From Epiperipatus broadwayi (Eukaryota > Onychophora > Udeonychophora > Euonychophora > Peripatidae): a stretch of 64,000 nucleotides of DNA. Where the stretch lies: positions 6,101,717 to 6,165,716 of the forward strand of contig JAQFVV010000056.1 in NCBI GenBank assembly GCA_028023455.1, read 5' to 3'. A program made the position numbers and the translations under genes. The notes beneath the pieces are model-generated. The model was given only the letters and a program-made list of their open reading frames with translations. It did no database searches and was not told where the DNA came from. This document shows positions 48,117-62,000 of the stretch, piece after piece. Each line of letters opens with the position of its first letter. The first letter of the stretch is position 1.

Positions 48117-48341
48117 CATTTTGCCAAAATGATTAAAAATCGGGAGCATCCATTGACAGAAGAAAATGCACAAAGAATTGTGCAATAACATATGTATTCC
48201 TATTTAGTGGAATTTGTGTCAGCAACTGCAATAAGAAGATACAATTGTGGCAGTGTTGCAGACTATTAGAGACTTCCATCCATTGATATGAATAATCCAC
48301 ATTTGTTTCCCTATGATTTTTATTTTGTTTACTGCACTTTA
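48117..48341 (+). pseudogene. Possible decayed coding exon of unknown origin
   Basis: After a pyrimidine/T-rich run ending in TTGTAG (acceptor-like, to 48116), one frame reads ~75 codons with only two stops. It starts around M-I-K-N-R-E-H-P-L at 48129, is hydrophilic, and contains an L-V-E-F-V-S-A-T-A stretch and R-R-Y-N-C-G. Amino-acid composition is unlike the chance Ile/Phe/Lys frames around it. I do not recognise the family. It could be a fragment of a transposon or processed pseudogene. Confidence 0.25.
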
Positions 48342-51300
48342 AATTATATTAAATTTATTTTAATTATAATCAATTTTCATATTTTGGTGTAATTTCTTGT
48401 ACTATAAAAATATTTTTTTTAAAAAAGAAAATATTAAATATGACAGCTTCTAGTCAGCCATAATGGAGGCTCCTGAAAATGGATAATTGAAAAACAAATC
48501 CAGCCAAGCTTATGTTTACAGGATTATATGTAAATACTATTTATTTTAATTCACATAACAATCACTCAGTAAATAAGCAAATGATTCTAAATTACTAATA
48601 GCTGGGGGTTAATAGATTTATATGTGAAATAAGTGTACCAATAACAATAAATTTTAGAGGTATGTACACATATACTTGTGTGTTAAAAATACAATTCACT
48701 ATCATTTGCACTTTTAAATAATTATATGAAGTCTTAAAATAAATGGCATGAATACAGAAAAATAACTAAACACAATGAACACTTATGACAATTGTTCCAG
48801 CACTGGGATTGGAGAGTTTATATACAACATCCTGAACAATTTATTAGGCTATTTTTAAAATTTAATTTTTAGCACATTTATATTATAAATATCTTCTAAA
48901 ATAAAAATAAAAAGTGATACTTATTTTTAATGCATTTTTACATTATGATATAAAAGAAATATAGTGCATGCTTGTATAACAATTTATCTCAAATTGCAAG
49001 TTTAACTACACTAACAAAAAGCATAAAATATAATTTAAAATAATATTTTAATTACATAATAAATACTAAAAACTCAGAAATTAAAAAAAAAGATAAAAAT
49101 TTACTTATAGGTATCAAATTTAAAACAAAAATTGAAGAACAACTGAAAAATGTTACATACACAGAAATCCACCTTAAAATATTTTTTTTTATCATGTGTC
49201 TTTTTTTTTTGTTCATATTAATGTTTCCATCTATTAACTAGAATTGATGGTTAAAATTTACAAGTTTTCACGAACAAAACCTTGGATCAAATTCAAATAA
49301 AACAAATTTACTCAATCAGAATACTGTATAAAAATTTGAATACAAAAATACATTGTAACTACAACATGCTTTGAAAAGAATTAATCCTTTATATGCAATT
49401 TACAGAGGAAGTTTTATTTGGCCTATTCTTTATACATGTGGAACTTATAATAAATTAATCTAATAGTTTGTATAGCAAAATAAAATATATTTTACAGTAT
49501 ATTTTTATTACATATATCTTCAGAAATAATAAAAAAGTGATAATTATTATTTAAATATTACATATATAAAAATACTAAGATGTATACTGAGAGGAGTTAG
49601 CTACAAATGTATTAACAAAAAAAAATTTGTTATAAAATTTCTTCAGTCTAGCATATAGCAAAATAGAAGTATTTAGGGGTAATCCACCTAGGCCCACAGC
49701 TTAGAGCAAAGTTATCATGGAATACAACACCAATTTAAACAAATAATAATAATATTACAAAAACAAAAAATTCATTTTAAAATGCATGAGTTAATGGGGA
49801 AATTAAGGTTTATATATACACTATTATTGTAAAAGTAAAATTTAAATTTGATTTTAGTCAAAATTAAAACCAAACTTTTAAAAGGATTTTCATATTCAAT
49901 ACTTAGATAACAGACAGATCCATCACTTTATCATTTCAAAATTATTTCTTTGACAAAACAGAATTTTACTAATTAAAAAATATAGTAGCCTACTTTCACA
50001 GATAGTGATAAAAAATACCAAATACTTTGATTTAATTAAATAGTTAAACTTTAACAAACATGGCAAAATGTCCACACTAGTCAAATTAAAAAAGTTATGG
50101 AATGTTTTGTGCATATGCACGATGCCAACCAATGACATCCATTGGAAACAATTGTATGTGTTATACCAATCTTAATTTAATGAAAAAAAATGAGTCTGTT
50201 GTATAATTTGTTTATTCTAGAAGCATTAGTTATAACATATTTCATTATATATTAAATAAATTCAATGTACTCGCATGCTTTCCATTTCAAATTACATAGA
50301 AAAATAAAATTAAAAACATTTTTTAAAATTACTTAGCTTTTGAGCTTCATCATATAATAAGTGTTTGTGTTGCCTTTTTGCAGCTAAACTAAAAAAAAGA
50401 TTCCTGCTTAAATTTGTTCTTTATATCATGAAAATGCAATTTTTGCATGACTATAGATTCTATCTATTAACATCAAATTAAAACTAAAGTATACCAGATT
50501 GTCTAATAAAAATTGTTGCTGATAGTTATTTGCTAATATAAACATGTTACATGGAAATCCTGATTTAAGCACCAGTGGTATAGCAATGACAATCAGTGAA
50601 GTATCAAGCCAGAAAGTGAGGGATATCATATTTAGCTATATGATCATCTGTCTTCTGTATTGGTCATTTAAGTGTATAAATACCAGATCCATAGTAAAGA
50701 ACTGGTAGAAAATAATTTACTAAAACATTTTGTTGAAATAAAGTAATCTTCTACATATACAAACCTCTCTCACAAATAAATATTATATATGTATACATCA
50801 AATATTTTTTTCAGACAGATTTCATAAAAATATTTGCGTGTTTGTGTTATGCATAAGAATTATTTAAAAAGAAATTTGACATCTAAAAAATTAACAAAAT
50901 TTTGTTGAAAATATATATATATATATTCTTATGACTCCAATCTTAAAATATTTCTTATGGCATTAGTTTGTTTTAAAACAATAATCTAAATGTTATACAA
51001 AAAGAATTATAAGACATGTTACATGTCTGTCATGCAACATTCAAATGCATGGCATAGTGTTTCCACTAGATTTTGTGACTTTCAATGTTATCACTGTACT
51101 AAAATTATACAGGACATTTACATATTGATCCAACATTTCAAAACTTATGTAAAGAAAATAATGTTCTTCATATAGAAGCATCACAATGTATCTTCAAGGT
51201 CATGGTCTCATCATTTGTTTATTTCCACCTTCAACATTAACTAATTTTGTTAAGAAAAAATCTGGTCCTCTGTTTTCATAAATATGGATGTAGCACATTA

Positions 51301-53600
51301 AATTATCTTTCTATCTATAACAGCTCTCAATATTTAAAATGTATGTTGTTGTTTTTTTGATAAACCATTTGAATGTATATTATGTCGAGGATCATATTAC
51401 TTTAGTGAATCAAAATAACAGTATGTCATTTCTTTTGGATTTTATAAATTTTTGAAAAAGCTTTTGAAGTGTTGATGCAGCAGTGAGATATTTGTAGTTG
51501 CTAATATTGTAGAAAAGTGCAAAAATTTTGGCTAAAAATGTAAATATTCTCTCCACTGAAAACAGAAAAGGACAAAACTTCACATAGCCAGAATCTTTGC
51601 ACTTTTTTACAAAACCCACAATAATAAATATTATTTCACAGTTACACCAACAATTCATTTTGTTTTTGATGAAGTTTTATTCAGCTTTCAAATAGCTGAC
51701 AAATCCCATTGATAAAAATAAAAACATAAATCAGCCATTGCAAGACATAACTCTTTTTAGAATCCACTCACAAGTAAAACAGTAAAGAAGAAACTAGTAA
51801 TCATAAGTCTAATTAGTAGTCTACTGGATGTTGAGATTTATGGCTTACTATCTTGTGCTATCTCTTGCAGTAAAAATGAGCAGATACCAACCAACCTTCT
51901 TTATACAAATTGGAGGCATAGCAAAGTTGAATATAATCTAGTTATTTAAAAAAAAAATCTATCATAAGTTTACTTGAGTAGATCAGCTTTCTAAAAAAAA
52001 ATATTGCAATCTCTATCCAGATTTAAACATCAAATATGAATATGATAGGCAAGCTGGGTTAATCCCAACATTTGATGAAAAGTAAAAAGCAAGACGGTCT
52101 TTAAATAGTTTCTTCAATAAATTTCCACAAAGCAATAAATAAGATACTATTCACCAGCCAACAGGCAGGTGATGTGATTTTGTGCTAATTTCCATCATTA
52201 TTTTTTTTTTTTTACTGTGTAGCTAAAAATAATTTAACCCATTTAACAAGAAATATTGGATTTTAATTGAGTTGGTTTAGGATCAGCTATCTGATAAAAA
52301 ATGTAAACCTGGTTGCAGATTTATTTATTTTTAATACTACAGGGCCCAAATTCAAACTCAAGTCGTAGATGTTGCAGACATTGAGGCTCTTCTATATACA
52401 AGAGGGTTTCATGATGATATTCATATAATTAGTGGGCTATTTTCATCAGCATTAATTTATTATTTCATATACAAGATAAATATATTTTCAATGCAAAATA
52501 AGACCTTTTAAAATTATATTATTAACTTTTTATACAAGAATGCTAATACACTTTCACCACCTTCTTCAAAGTATTGTTGTTAAACTGCTAAATGCTTTAT
52601 AGATCTACAATTACCGCGAATTCCTAAAGATACGAGTTTGTTTAAAAAAGAAAAAAAACATCTGGCAAGCAGATCCAATAAAGACAGCGCAATTAAACTA
52701 AAATTTATAGTTTCTTTTTACTCTCTATTGGAAAGAAAACAACAAAAAGCATTAAATAATTTAAATTTCAATGAAAATACAGAATCTTCAGTTGAATAAA
52801 ATTAATTATTAATTAAAACGAAAAAATAAAAGATAATGCAAACTTGTCATTCAAAAATAGGCCTAAGGTAGTCAATGTGTGGAACCATTAAGGTAGATCA
52901 ATGGTAAAGTGGTTCTTTAAATTAACAAGAACAATGTTTTAAGTAATGCTAGGTTTTCCAATCAGTTTAAAAACAAAGTTTTAAAGTCTGTTCTTTGATA
53001 GGAGATAATACCCTGCTTTTAAATTCTTTTTCTTTCTTTTTTAAATGATACCTTCGTCCCACAAAAATGACATACAAAATTACACCTAGCAGGACTACTC
53101 AAAATCTTAATAGGTAGGTATTTACACATAATATTTAACTAAAGTAATCATTAGTAATTTGACTAAGAATAAAAATTTCTTGAAATTAAACTTCATTTGA
53201 ATGCTGTTCACCTAATTGCAAGGCTGGGCTAAATAAATACTTTAGCTTCTTCTTTAGAATGTATATTTGTTTTAATTTAGCAAGTTTGCTAATTATAGGA
53301 ATAAGTTAGACTTAGATATTTAAATTATAAGCCTACAAAGCCATAATAAAAACAAATGAGAGAATAATAATTTGTTTACGATTTATTGTATTCGTAAATG
53401 GGTGTGTGTATTTAGTTTTTATAAAGTATGTCTTTGAATAATATTAATTCCTTTCCTACGTTTTTCAAAACCGTATGTTACACGTATATTGTTCTTATTG
53501 AAAACCTTACATTTATATACATGACTGTGTGTATGTTAAACACTATGCTTGTAGGCAGATTAAGATAATTAAAGAATTCTGTATTCTATATAGCATTACT
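48342..53600. other. Long AT-rich stretch without recognised gene
   Basis: Short frames at 49923-50138, 50426-50629, 50990-51175 and 51410-51658 have AT-driven composition and no motif. No repeat family was recognised. A G+C-richer patch at about 52330-52440 is featureless. Confidence 0.45.
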
Positions 53601-53603
53601 GAA

Positions 53604-53822
53604 TGATTTCCCAGATCCTCTGGATAAGTTTTAGAATCTGAAAATATACACATTAATCAAACAAGTTAACACTTGAATTATTTTGATGTTTCTTTCCGAA
53701 GACCTATTGGGCTAATTAGAAAATATTTCCCAGAATCCCATGATGTTTTAGAAATTTTAAAAATATACATACTTAGTAATTAGACAAGTTAATATTTGAT
53801 TGGTAAGAAATATTTCTTTTAT
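53604..53822. repeat. Diverged two-copy tandem repeat, ~120-bp period
   Basis: ATTTCCCAGA.CC followed by TTTTAGAA.TT.AAAATATACA, then AAACAAGTTAA.A.TTGA and a TTTCTTT end, occurs at 53604-53695 and 53724-53822. Moderate identity. Confidence 0.65.
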
Positions 53823-54099
53823 TTTATTTTCTGCTCTTCATTTATTTTTATCACAATTTATGTTTTATTTCCATCCTAAACTTTATGCCAATCCTATTTA
53901 CTGGATTCAACCTCATCATCTCCAAGAATTGCTACATTAAAGAAAGTAATTCTATCCTTTCAAAACAACATTGATTTAATAATTCATCTCTCTTCTATGT
54001 ATTTAAATGGATAAGGTCCTATAAATGAGGGGTCAGAGTGACTTGAGGTCAACAATGGGTATGGCAATAATATTGGCATCAGCATGGGATTTGGGCTAT

Positions 54100-54285
54100 C
54101 CATCTCAGATTTTCAATGATAAGGATGACTGAAAAGTTGGAGGTTGGAGTAGATTGAAGCCTGCCCATTAAAGTGTGAAGATTTGCTATCTTAATACAAA
54201 CTGAGCACTGATTATATATGTGTGTGGGAGATGATAATCTGGACCAAATGATGAGTGCTGGTTTAGCATGAAATACAGACATTGG
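54100..54285 (-). repeat. Dispersed repeat copy (inverted relative to 56452)
   Basis: Its reverse complement aligns with 56452-56640 at roughly 80% over ~190 bp, sharing GAAGATTTGCTAT.TTAAT, GTGTGGG.GATGAT and TGGACCAA.TAATGAGTGCTGG-type blocks. The 67-codon minus frame at 54079-54282 lies within it and is not a gene. Confidence 0.8.
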
Positions 54286-55822
54286 TGATTATTTATCTTT
54301 TCTACATGTATGTGGTCATGTGTATCAGTTGTATGAGATAGTGTAGATAGTTGAAGAGTGCTTGAAAGTCTGAGTTCAAATCCCTTATATTTACAATTAA
54401 GTTCCAGGTTTGTGAAGAGTGCCTGGTTTTCAAATATTTAATTCATCTATATGTGACTAATTAAACAAAACAATTGATAAACATATCCACAACTGCTTTA
54501 TACATCTTCCTTTATCTATTTGTTCCATATTATTCAATTTTACACATTTTGTAATAAACATTTTTTCTATTCACAATATCTGTCTTTTCTAGCATATCAT
54601 ATAGAAAAAGAAAGCTTTATTGTTTTATAATATAAAATACAAATTTTTCGAACTATGATAAAGTGCTTACTATAAATTTTATTTGACTTTCACTAAATGT
54701 TTTCACTTAAAAAGCATATTTACAGTAACTTTATATCTATGATTACATTACAACTGACAAATATATTTGCATTTTAAATCATTATTTTTCCAATAAATTA
54801 ATCATCATTAAATCCAATATGTGATGTTTTGTTAAATGCAACCTAAGGTTATTTAGCTATATTTAAACAAAATTCATTTCTTCTCTTACTAAGTTTTATT
54901 TACACCACTGCATAGGAAAAGTTATTATAAACAATTTAAATGATTAGAATTTCTTTGATTTTAAAGATATATAAATATACCAATGATAACAGCAACAAAA
55001 CAATTATATTTCAGGAAAAATTAATTATACATAATCAAAATAATAATTACATTATATACCTATATACATTATGCTATACAAAGATATACATTTTAATTTG
55101 ATTTTTATTTCCTTATAATGTCATAAGTTTTTTAATGCAATAGGTAAATTGTTAAAACATATAAGAACATAGTTTGTTATTTTTTTTCATTCCAGTTCTT
55201 TACTTAATATAAGATTTTGCAATTATGTATATATAAATCTTTTTCAAGAGATATTTCAGAAGGTTTTTTGAAATAATTATTAAAATATTTTTTCCCCATA
55301 ATTATATATTCAAGAAATTTATTAAATAAAATATTATTTTAATAACCACTTTAAAATCATGATATTCTTCGATTAAATTAACAATTATTTTTTGCAGTGA
55401 TGTACATTTTTTTAATAACAGAATAACTAGCAGACCATAAACTATTATTCCATATCTAATAAAGATATATATATATATAAATTTATTTATAGGAACAAAA
55501 TATTCAAAAGAAAATATCACTGATTTTGTGAAACATTAAAAATAAAATATCTAAATTTATTAATTAAAATGTTAACATAATATTCCAAAATATTTTTGCA
55601 TAATATTAGCATTCCAAAATATCAAATAAATTTTACATAAAGAGAACATATTAACAAATATTTTCTTGTTTTTTTCCTCCATTTATACAAATTCCTTTGA
55701 GAAAGTACTAATGGACAATTTTGTTAAAGTTTTCTTGATAATTTCTAATCTACAGTATTAATTCGTTATTTACACTCATCTGCATATTAAAATACTGATC
55801 CTTTAATATTAATATTTTCTAA
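54286..55822. other. AT-rich stretch without recognised feature
   Basis: No gene, RNA or repeat of note. A short (AT)n occurs near 55467. Confidence 0.5.
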
Positions 55823-55902
55823 ATCATTTATAAAAATAAACAGTACACTTAGGTAGAAAATCTTGTGGAACTCCTAAGGGTACTGTTTATTTTTATAAAT
55901 GA
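55823..55902. repeat. Perfect 24-bp inverted repeat (hairpin)
   Basis: ATCATTTATAAAAATAAACA (first 20 bases of the arm, from 55823) is mirrored ending at 55902. The loop is ~32 bases and less AT-rich. The arms show no mismatch. Confidence 0.85.
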
Positions 55903-55982
55903 TATATAAATGCACTAAGCATAGAACTTGGACAAATCCCATGTAATTTTTATTTGCTTATTACTTTTCACATCTGATATTT

Positions 55983-56067
55983 TAATAATAATCAGCATTA
56001 AGCTAATGCACATGTGCTTTGTGCCCAAAGTGCATGTGCATTAGCTTAATGCTGATAATTATTATTA
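55983..56067. repeat. Hairpin with ~38-bp arms
   Basis: Left arm AATCAGCATTAAGCTAATGC-ACATGTGCTTTG and right arm CAAAGTGCATGTGCATTAGC-TTAATGCTGAT are reverse complements with one mismatch and a small indel; the loop is TGCC. It lies only ~80 bp from the 24-bp inverted repeat at 55823. Confidence 0.88.
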
Positions 56068-56207
56068 GTTTAAAAACATCATGCTATAAAAAATAAATAT
56101 CTTACTTGATATTTTAGTTATTGCATATCAATTATTTAAATAATTTTTGAATAAATTTTCTAAATTGTAAATTAATTATTTATGTTTAATGATTTTAAAA
56201 GCCTTAT

Positions 56208-56320
56208 ATATATATTATTATTATTATTATTAATTTAATGCATTACTAATTTTATTATTATTATTATTATATATATATTATTATTATTATTATTAATTTA
56301 ATGCATTACTAATTTTGTCT
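56208..56320. repeat. ATT-rich tandem duplication
   Basis: ATATATTATTATTATTATTA followed by AATTTAATGCATTACTAATTTT is present twice (56208-56253 and 56269-56317), separated by more ATT units. Confidence 0.85.
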
Positions 56321-56451
56321 GCAAAATTCTCCAATAACACAATAATTTCAAGAAAATTTAAACCTAGACTTTCAAGATCCCTGTAGCTACCCATTCCATC
56401 TTATACAATTGATACACACGGACGTATACATGTGAAAAAGATAAATGACTT

Positions 56452-56672
56452 CAAAATATATGTATTTCACACAGATCCAGCACTCATTAGTTGGTCCAGA
56501 TCATCATCACCCACACATATATGTAATTAGTGTTCAGTTTATATTAATATAGCAAATCTTCAAACTTTAATCGATAGGCTTCAATCTTCTCCACCCTACA
56601 ATTCTTCAGTCATCCATATCAGTGAAAATCTGATGATGGAATGCTCAAAGCTTTTGTTGACGCCAATATAAT
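56452..56672 (+). repeat. Dispersed repeat copy, best-preserved in the window
   Basis: Contains CCAGCACTCATTAGTTGGTC, CACCCACACATATATGTAAT and AATCTGATGATGGAATGCTC, and ends CAAAGCTTTTGTTGACGCCA. It is related to 54100-54285 (inverted), to the tandem pair at 27821-28345 (central blocks) and to the tail at 17951-17975. A (CA)n tract follows at about 56698. A SINE-like or MITE-like non-coding family is likely. Confidence 0.8.
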
Positions 56673-56709
56673 TGAAATAAAAGTTATAGTTAAAAACAAC
56701 ACACACACA

Positions 56710-57849
56710 CACAGCTTTTCCTGAATATAGGAATATAAAATTATATTTCCATAAACAGTCTCTTTTAATTGAAATTTCTAGACAGATGATTATTATTTTT
56801 TAATCACATAATCCAATGAGAAAAAATATGTGTCCATCATTTTTTATTTAATATTTCAATATTTTTTTTTCCTTTTTTAAAACTAATATTGAATAATACA
56901 TTACAGATTTTTAAAAATATTTTTAGTTTAATAACTATCACATAAACAACATTGCATAGATTAAATTTATTTCATTGCATTTATTTTAAGAAATTTTATT
57001 TATTTTTTTGTTTATTTAATCCAAACACCACAATTCTATATATGAATATATGCAAGCACAGACACGAATTCACACTCTAAAAAAATACTATTTAATCAAT
57101 GCATTCATTCTTTTACTTAATTATTATATCTTTTGTATAACAATTTTAATATTTCATTAAAGAATTAACACTTGGTTGATGTATGTACTTATGAATGATT
57201 ATCTTTAAGGCTGTGTTCATGTATTATATACCCCTCCCCCCCCAACTCGGTTTAAAAAAGAGACAAAAAAAATTAGATATTTTATTTCTCATTGTAACAT
57301 TTTTAAAATTTGCATTATTGATTAAAGAAGTAGACTTTCCATAGGAAAATCTGATCAACGAGTGCACACCATTTAATCCAGGCAATTGCATTTCCTCCAG
57401 TCCACATTGGTTAATCACATACACTATTATGTGAGGATAAGTCCAGTTGAGCAATCTTCTAAGCACCAAAGCTGAGACACAGTAAAGCTAGAGATTATCT
57501 TTACTCTCCACACTTATAGTAAAACTAAATGCCACAAGTGTAGCCTTGAAAACTTATGTATATAACCACTTATAAAATATATATCTAGTCATTGACAGGT
57601 ATATACAGATAAACTCATAATACATCTACTGAGAAATCATCAGTAATAAAGGCAATCATCTACATTATTAAAAAAAATGTGGCTTTATTGTATGAACCAC
57701 CACCATAGAATATAAAGTACCCACAGTTCTCCAAATTAGCACATATATTAACCCATAAAGGCACATCATTCATTACTTCCAAATGATCATAAAGTCTAGT
57801 ACAACCTTCTATCAGTTGTTTGATTTTCATAACTAAAGAGTTTTAGCAA
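56710..57849. other. Stretch without recognised gene
   Basis: AT-rich, with a C10 run near 57233 and a somewhat G+C-richer patch at about 57340-57480. The 81-codon minus frame at 57224-57469 shows no recognisable domain. Confidence 0.45.
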
Positions 57850-59060
57850 TCAATCATCATAGATCCCTTTTATGCTATGATACATCATTAATCCAAAAAC
57901 ATTGTTGCCATGATGTGCAGCAATAGTATAAGAACCATAATATAAGTTGAAAATATTGTATGCAAAATTGTCAGATTTACTAATATCAAATTTTATAGCT
58001 TTTTTAAAACAAAAAACATCTATCTTTTTCCACACATCTACAGTTGGCAACACGTGAGGCCTTTTTAATCCTCATACTAATTAAACCTTATTTCTCTCCC
58101 AGTATTTCTGAAATTAATCAGATGTTTCTATTTGAGATGAATCAAATTTTTTTTTTTATTGTAACAATGGGATCATAGCAAAATCAAGCTATAGGTTACA
58201 GACACTCATTTGATGCTTTATAACTTTTCTTTAATTGTAGTTCTACTTTCAGTTCAGGCTACATCTTTATTTTGCTTTTCATTTCCATATGATAAATGTC
58301 TTTTACAAGGTGTCTATGATTTGATATTTATATCTTGTCTAGTATCTTTACTTTCTATCTTCAAAGCGCTGATATAAGTGTGGTCACAGGTTTTCTTAGA
58401 TTGTTTGCTTGACTGAACATACAAGTTGATATCCTATGCATTTAAGAGTTTAGCTGCTCCCTCTAAGGTCTTCTTATTAATACCTAAAATTGTTTGTTCA
58501 ATTTTGAAAAGCAGATTGTGATACACTATTCATCTAGGGATTTTTAACTTAGCTACCTGCCTTCTAAAAAACTGAAAATTTCAATTGCATTAATGGGTAT
58601 TGGATAGCCTTTTGTTTCTCTTCAGTCCAGAAGTTATTTACCAAAGCTTTTTTATATCTCTAAAATGTATTAGGTTTGTCGAAAAGAGAATCCTACCATG
58701 CTTTGGCATCACTTTCTAAATGATTGCACCTTATGGTTAACTTATGTTCTTTGGACATCAAGTTTAATTTTCAATATTTTTCTAAACCATTTAAATGATC
58801 TACAAGAGCACCATCTATCTGATCTTTAAATATTCAGATTTTTAAATACTGATTTATATTGGGGGTAACTTTATCAAAACAACTATGTTTAACTTCTATT
58901 ACTTCTTGATTCTATCTGTTTTATTTTCCTCATAATAACCTTAATGATTACCTGATTCTAGTTTTCATAATTTTCATTGCCTCTTTTAGTTTCCCTTGCT
59001 GCATATTTTGAAATGACAATGTATAATATGTGCTTTAACTTCCTCTACCTGTTCTCTATT
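57850..59060 (-). pseudogene. Decayed gypsy-type gag relic (third element)
   Basis: Minus-strand translation around 58860-58500 gives I-N-Q-Y-L-K, F-K-D-Q, H-L-N-G-L-E-K-Y, N-H-L-E-S-D-A-K-A-W and K-A-I-Q-Y-P-L, in the same order and spacing as the capsid at 34680-34380 (second element), with several stops. So both derive from related elements. Downstream, the 67-codon open part at 58053-57850 contains a Y-T-I-A-A-H-H-G stretch; its function is unassigned. No pol domains were recognised next to it. Confidence 0.5.
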
Positions 59061-62000
59061 GAAGCAGTAAAATCTGTCATACATATTTTGCTTCACTGTC
59101 TGTTGATATTAGTAACCTTAAACCAGGGGCTCAAACCCATCTATATATTTGTTTAATCATCAGGGAGTATAAGTACACATATACACGTGATACCCCCCTC
59201 CACTTTTGTAAATTGTCAACAGTTATTTTAAAACTGAAACATAATATTAATATAAATTGTAATTTGGAAATATTTAAAATTTCCATCGCCTTTAAGAGTA
59301 GTATATGTGTGTATGAATTACAGATACATAAAAATATAATATTTATTCATTTATTTAAATATATTTTGTATAGTATTTGATTTATAATTCATGTATTATA
59401 GAAAGCTGATGTAATACCAGAGAAGGTTCTGGAGAGCAATTAACATAACTTAAACTTAAGAAACAAAAGAACGTACCTTGTTTCAATTTAAAACGTTGTT
59501 GTTAATTAAATGAATTTTAGCAATCCTAAATTTTAATATAAATATATCTATTAAATCTATTTCCAACTTAGAAATAGAGTAAAGCAATACCCTCCACAAC
59601 TTATCTCATTAAAAACACACCAGGTAATTAATGCATATCTGACAGCCTCAAGTAGTGACATAGAAGATTGCATATTTTATTGGTGTATAAATACATCTAA
59701 ATTCAATACAGTGCAATCTGCTTTTACTTTTCATAGAAGTGTTGTTAAACAAATCCACATCACTCAAAATTTTGATAAAATGACTTCTGAGTAGAGGGAC
59801 AAAATTTCTCGATCTCTCCAAGATCGTCTCCATACCGCTATGCAACCATGCCATCTACACTCAAGAACTGCTTTAATCAAATCATAAATTAACTCTCAAA
59901 AGATGCCAACCATTATTTTATCTGAACTCTGTATTGCCGACTGTGTTTTCCATATTTTAATTTTCATGTATGACCATCATGTCATCAGTCACCAGAAGGT
60001 ATTTCCAACCATAAGTGCTAATCTCATTTATTTAACTATAATTTATTTTAATTACAATGTAACTCTTTATCTTAAAAAATAATTGGTGACGTAATACCAA
60101 TCATAATGATTTTCTCTCTCTCTGTAAAATATAATGCATGAATCTATGAATTACACACTTTATCTATTTTTCTACTATTCTAAATGTGGCAAACTTAAAT
60201 TGTATTTTATTATAATTATGTATTATGGTAAATTTGATTTTAATACGCCAATGATCCAATCTAGTGAACCTGTATTATTCTGATTCTTTATCCCGATATT
60301 ATGGGATACCTAAATACTTAAATGTAAGTCTTCTTACAAACTAAGATTTGCTTGATTGAATATATTGTTTAATTGTAATATGTGCTTAATGGCAGATGAT
60401 AAGCTGTCACCTTATATCAATTTGTTACTTCACTTAGCACTATGGATTTAATTATATTTTAATATTCTTTAGAGTACATTTAATGCCCTTTTCTTTCTGT
60501 TCATTAACCAATCATTTGCTTGTTATGGCATCAAGCGTTATACTGGGCTACATAATTATTTACTTATTAGGCTAATTATGTTTGTTTAATGAAGAGAACA
60601 ATATTTTCCTCTTTTATATTTTGACATTCTAATTAATATTCAAGGTTATATTCATATCTTTAAGAATGAGTTAAATTTTATCATGTCATTATGCTGGATA
60701 TTATTAATTTAGGAGGGCTTTAGTTAACATATCAGTGTCATTAGGGACCTGAATATTGTTTAGCATTGCTTACTTTTGATAGCATTATTAACTTTGTGTT
60801 TTGCTTTGTCAAAATTAATATCCAGAAGTCCTGGATCATTTTTTTATGGCTTGTTCCAAAATGGGGTTTGGAAGCACCAACTCCAGAAAAATGTCAGGTT
60901 GTAATTAGGCTCTGAATAGGATAACATCGGAAAAACCTAAACCATGGCACTCCCTACTAACCACCTCTTCAAGTATTGCCCTGTCACAAGTGCAGGTGGA
61001 CTCTCAAATCCATTAATAATTGATGAAGACTCACATCCCAAAGTGGACTTAATATTTCTAGTGCTATCACTTTAGTCAGCACCACGAACTTGATTAATAT
61101 TTTATATTGCCCTATTATATCTATAAGTCATAATGCTGTGATCTCTGTAAACCATTCTCCTTTTATTATTATTATTATATATTAGAAATGTCACCTAAAA
61201 GCATATTTAAGCTAGCCGCCCTCTCATTTAAATAAATGCTTAAATACGCTAATCAACAATATATAGTGGTTCTGCAAAATCAGAATTATGTAGTTAATAT
61301 GCAAATAAATGTTTATTCACTCCAAATAATTGATATAACATATAATTATTGATCAAATAAAGTTTGTAATACCTATAAAATGTATCACGAAATGTATGGT
61401 TTTATCTAAATAAGGTTCTCTTTCATGTATACCTATTTTAAGGTCATTAATTCCCATTTATATATCATAACATTAAGATTATAAATTTGTTTAAAATTGA
61501 TATCTTTCTTCATTGGCATATTAAGCCGCATTGTCCTGAGTATACATTATATAGTATATCATTAAATATATGCAATTTCTTTTTTCATATTCTTCAATCA
61601 TTGTAATTTATAGTCTATAATGTCTAATAACAAGACATAACTTGGAATATGCAAATCACTGCCAGTAATTGCATGAAGCCCAGACTTTATTAACTTATAT
61701 GTGACATATAAATAAAATTTATCATTTGTATTTATTAAATTTATATTAATCATTATTTAAATATTCAATCTCTCATTAATTTATTAATAATTTATCAACA
61801 ATTCATAAACAATTACTATGTCAATCATTCTTTATTTTAATGTTGTTGTATGCACACACATTGTTTGAGGTTGCATTATATCTAATTCTTGCTCCCCTTA
61901 ACCTCATGATAGCCAGTTGCATTTCAATAATCGTATCTTAATATATTCCTTGTAGATGTCTTGTCTCTCCGCTGTGTCTCCGGAACTGGAATGAATGACA

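Noticed and set aside
57850-58053. Resemblance of the open part to a ubiquitin-protease C-terminus (H-H-G...Y-D-D pattern)
   Set aside because: Only a few residues fit, and it sits in a decayed gag-bearing region; too weak to name.
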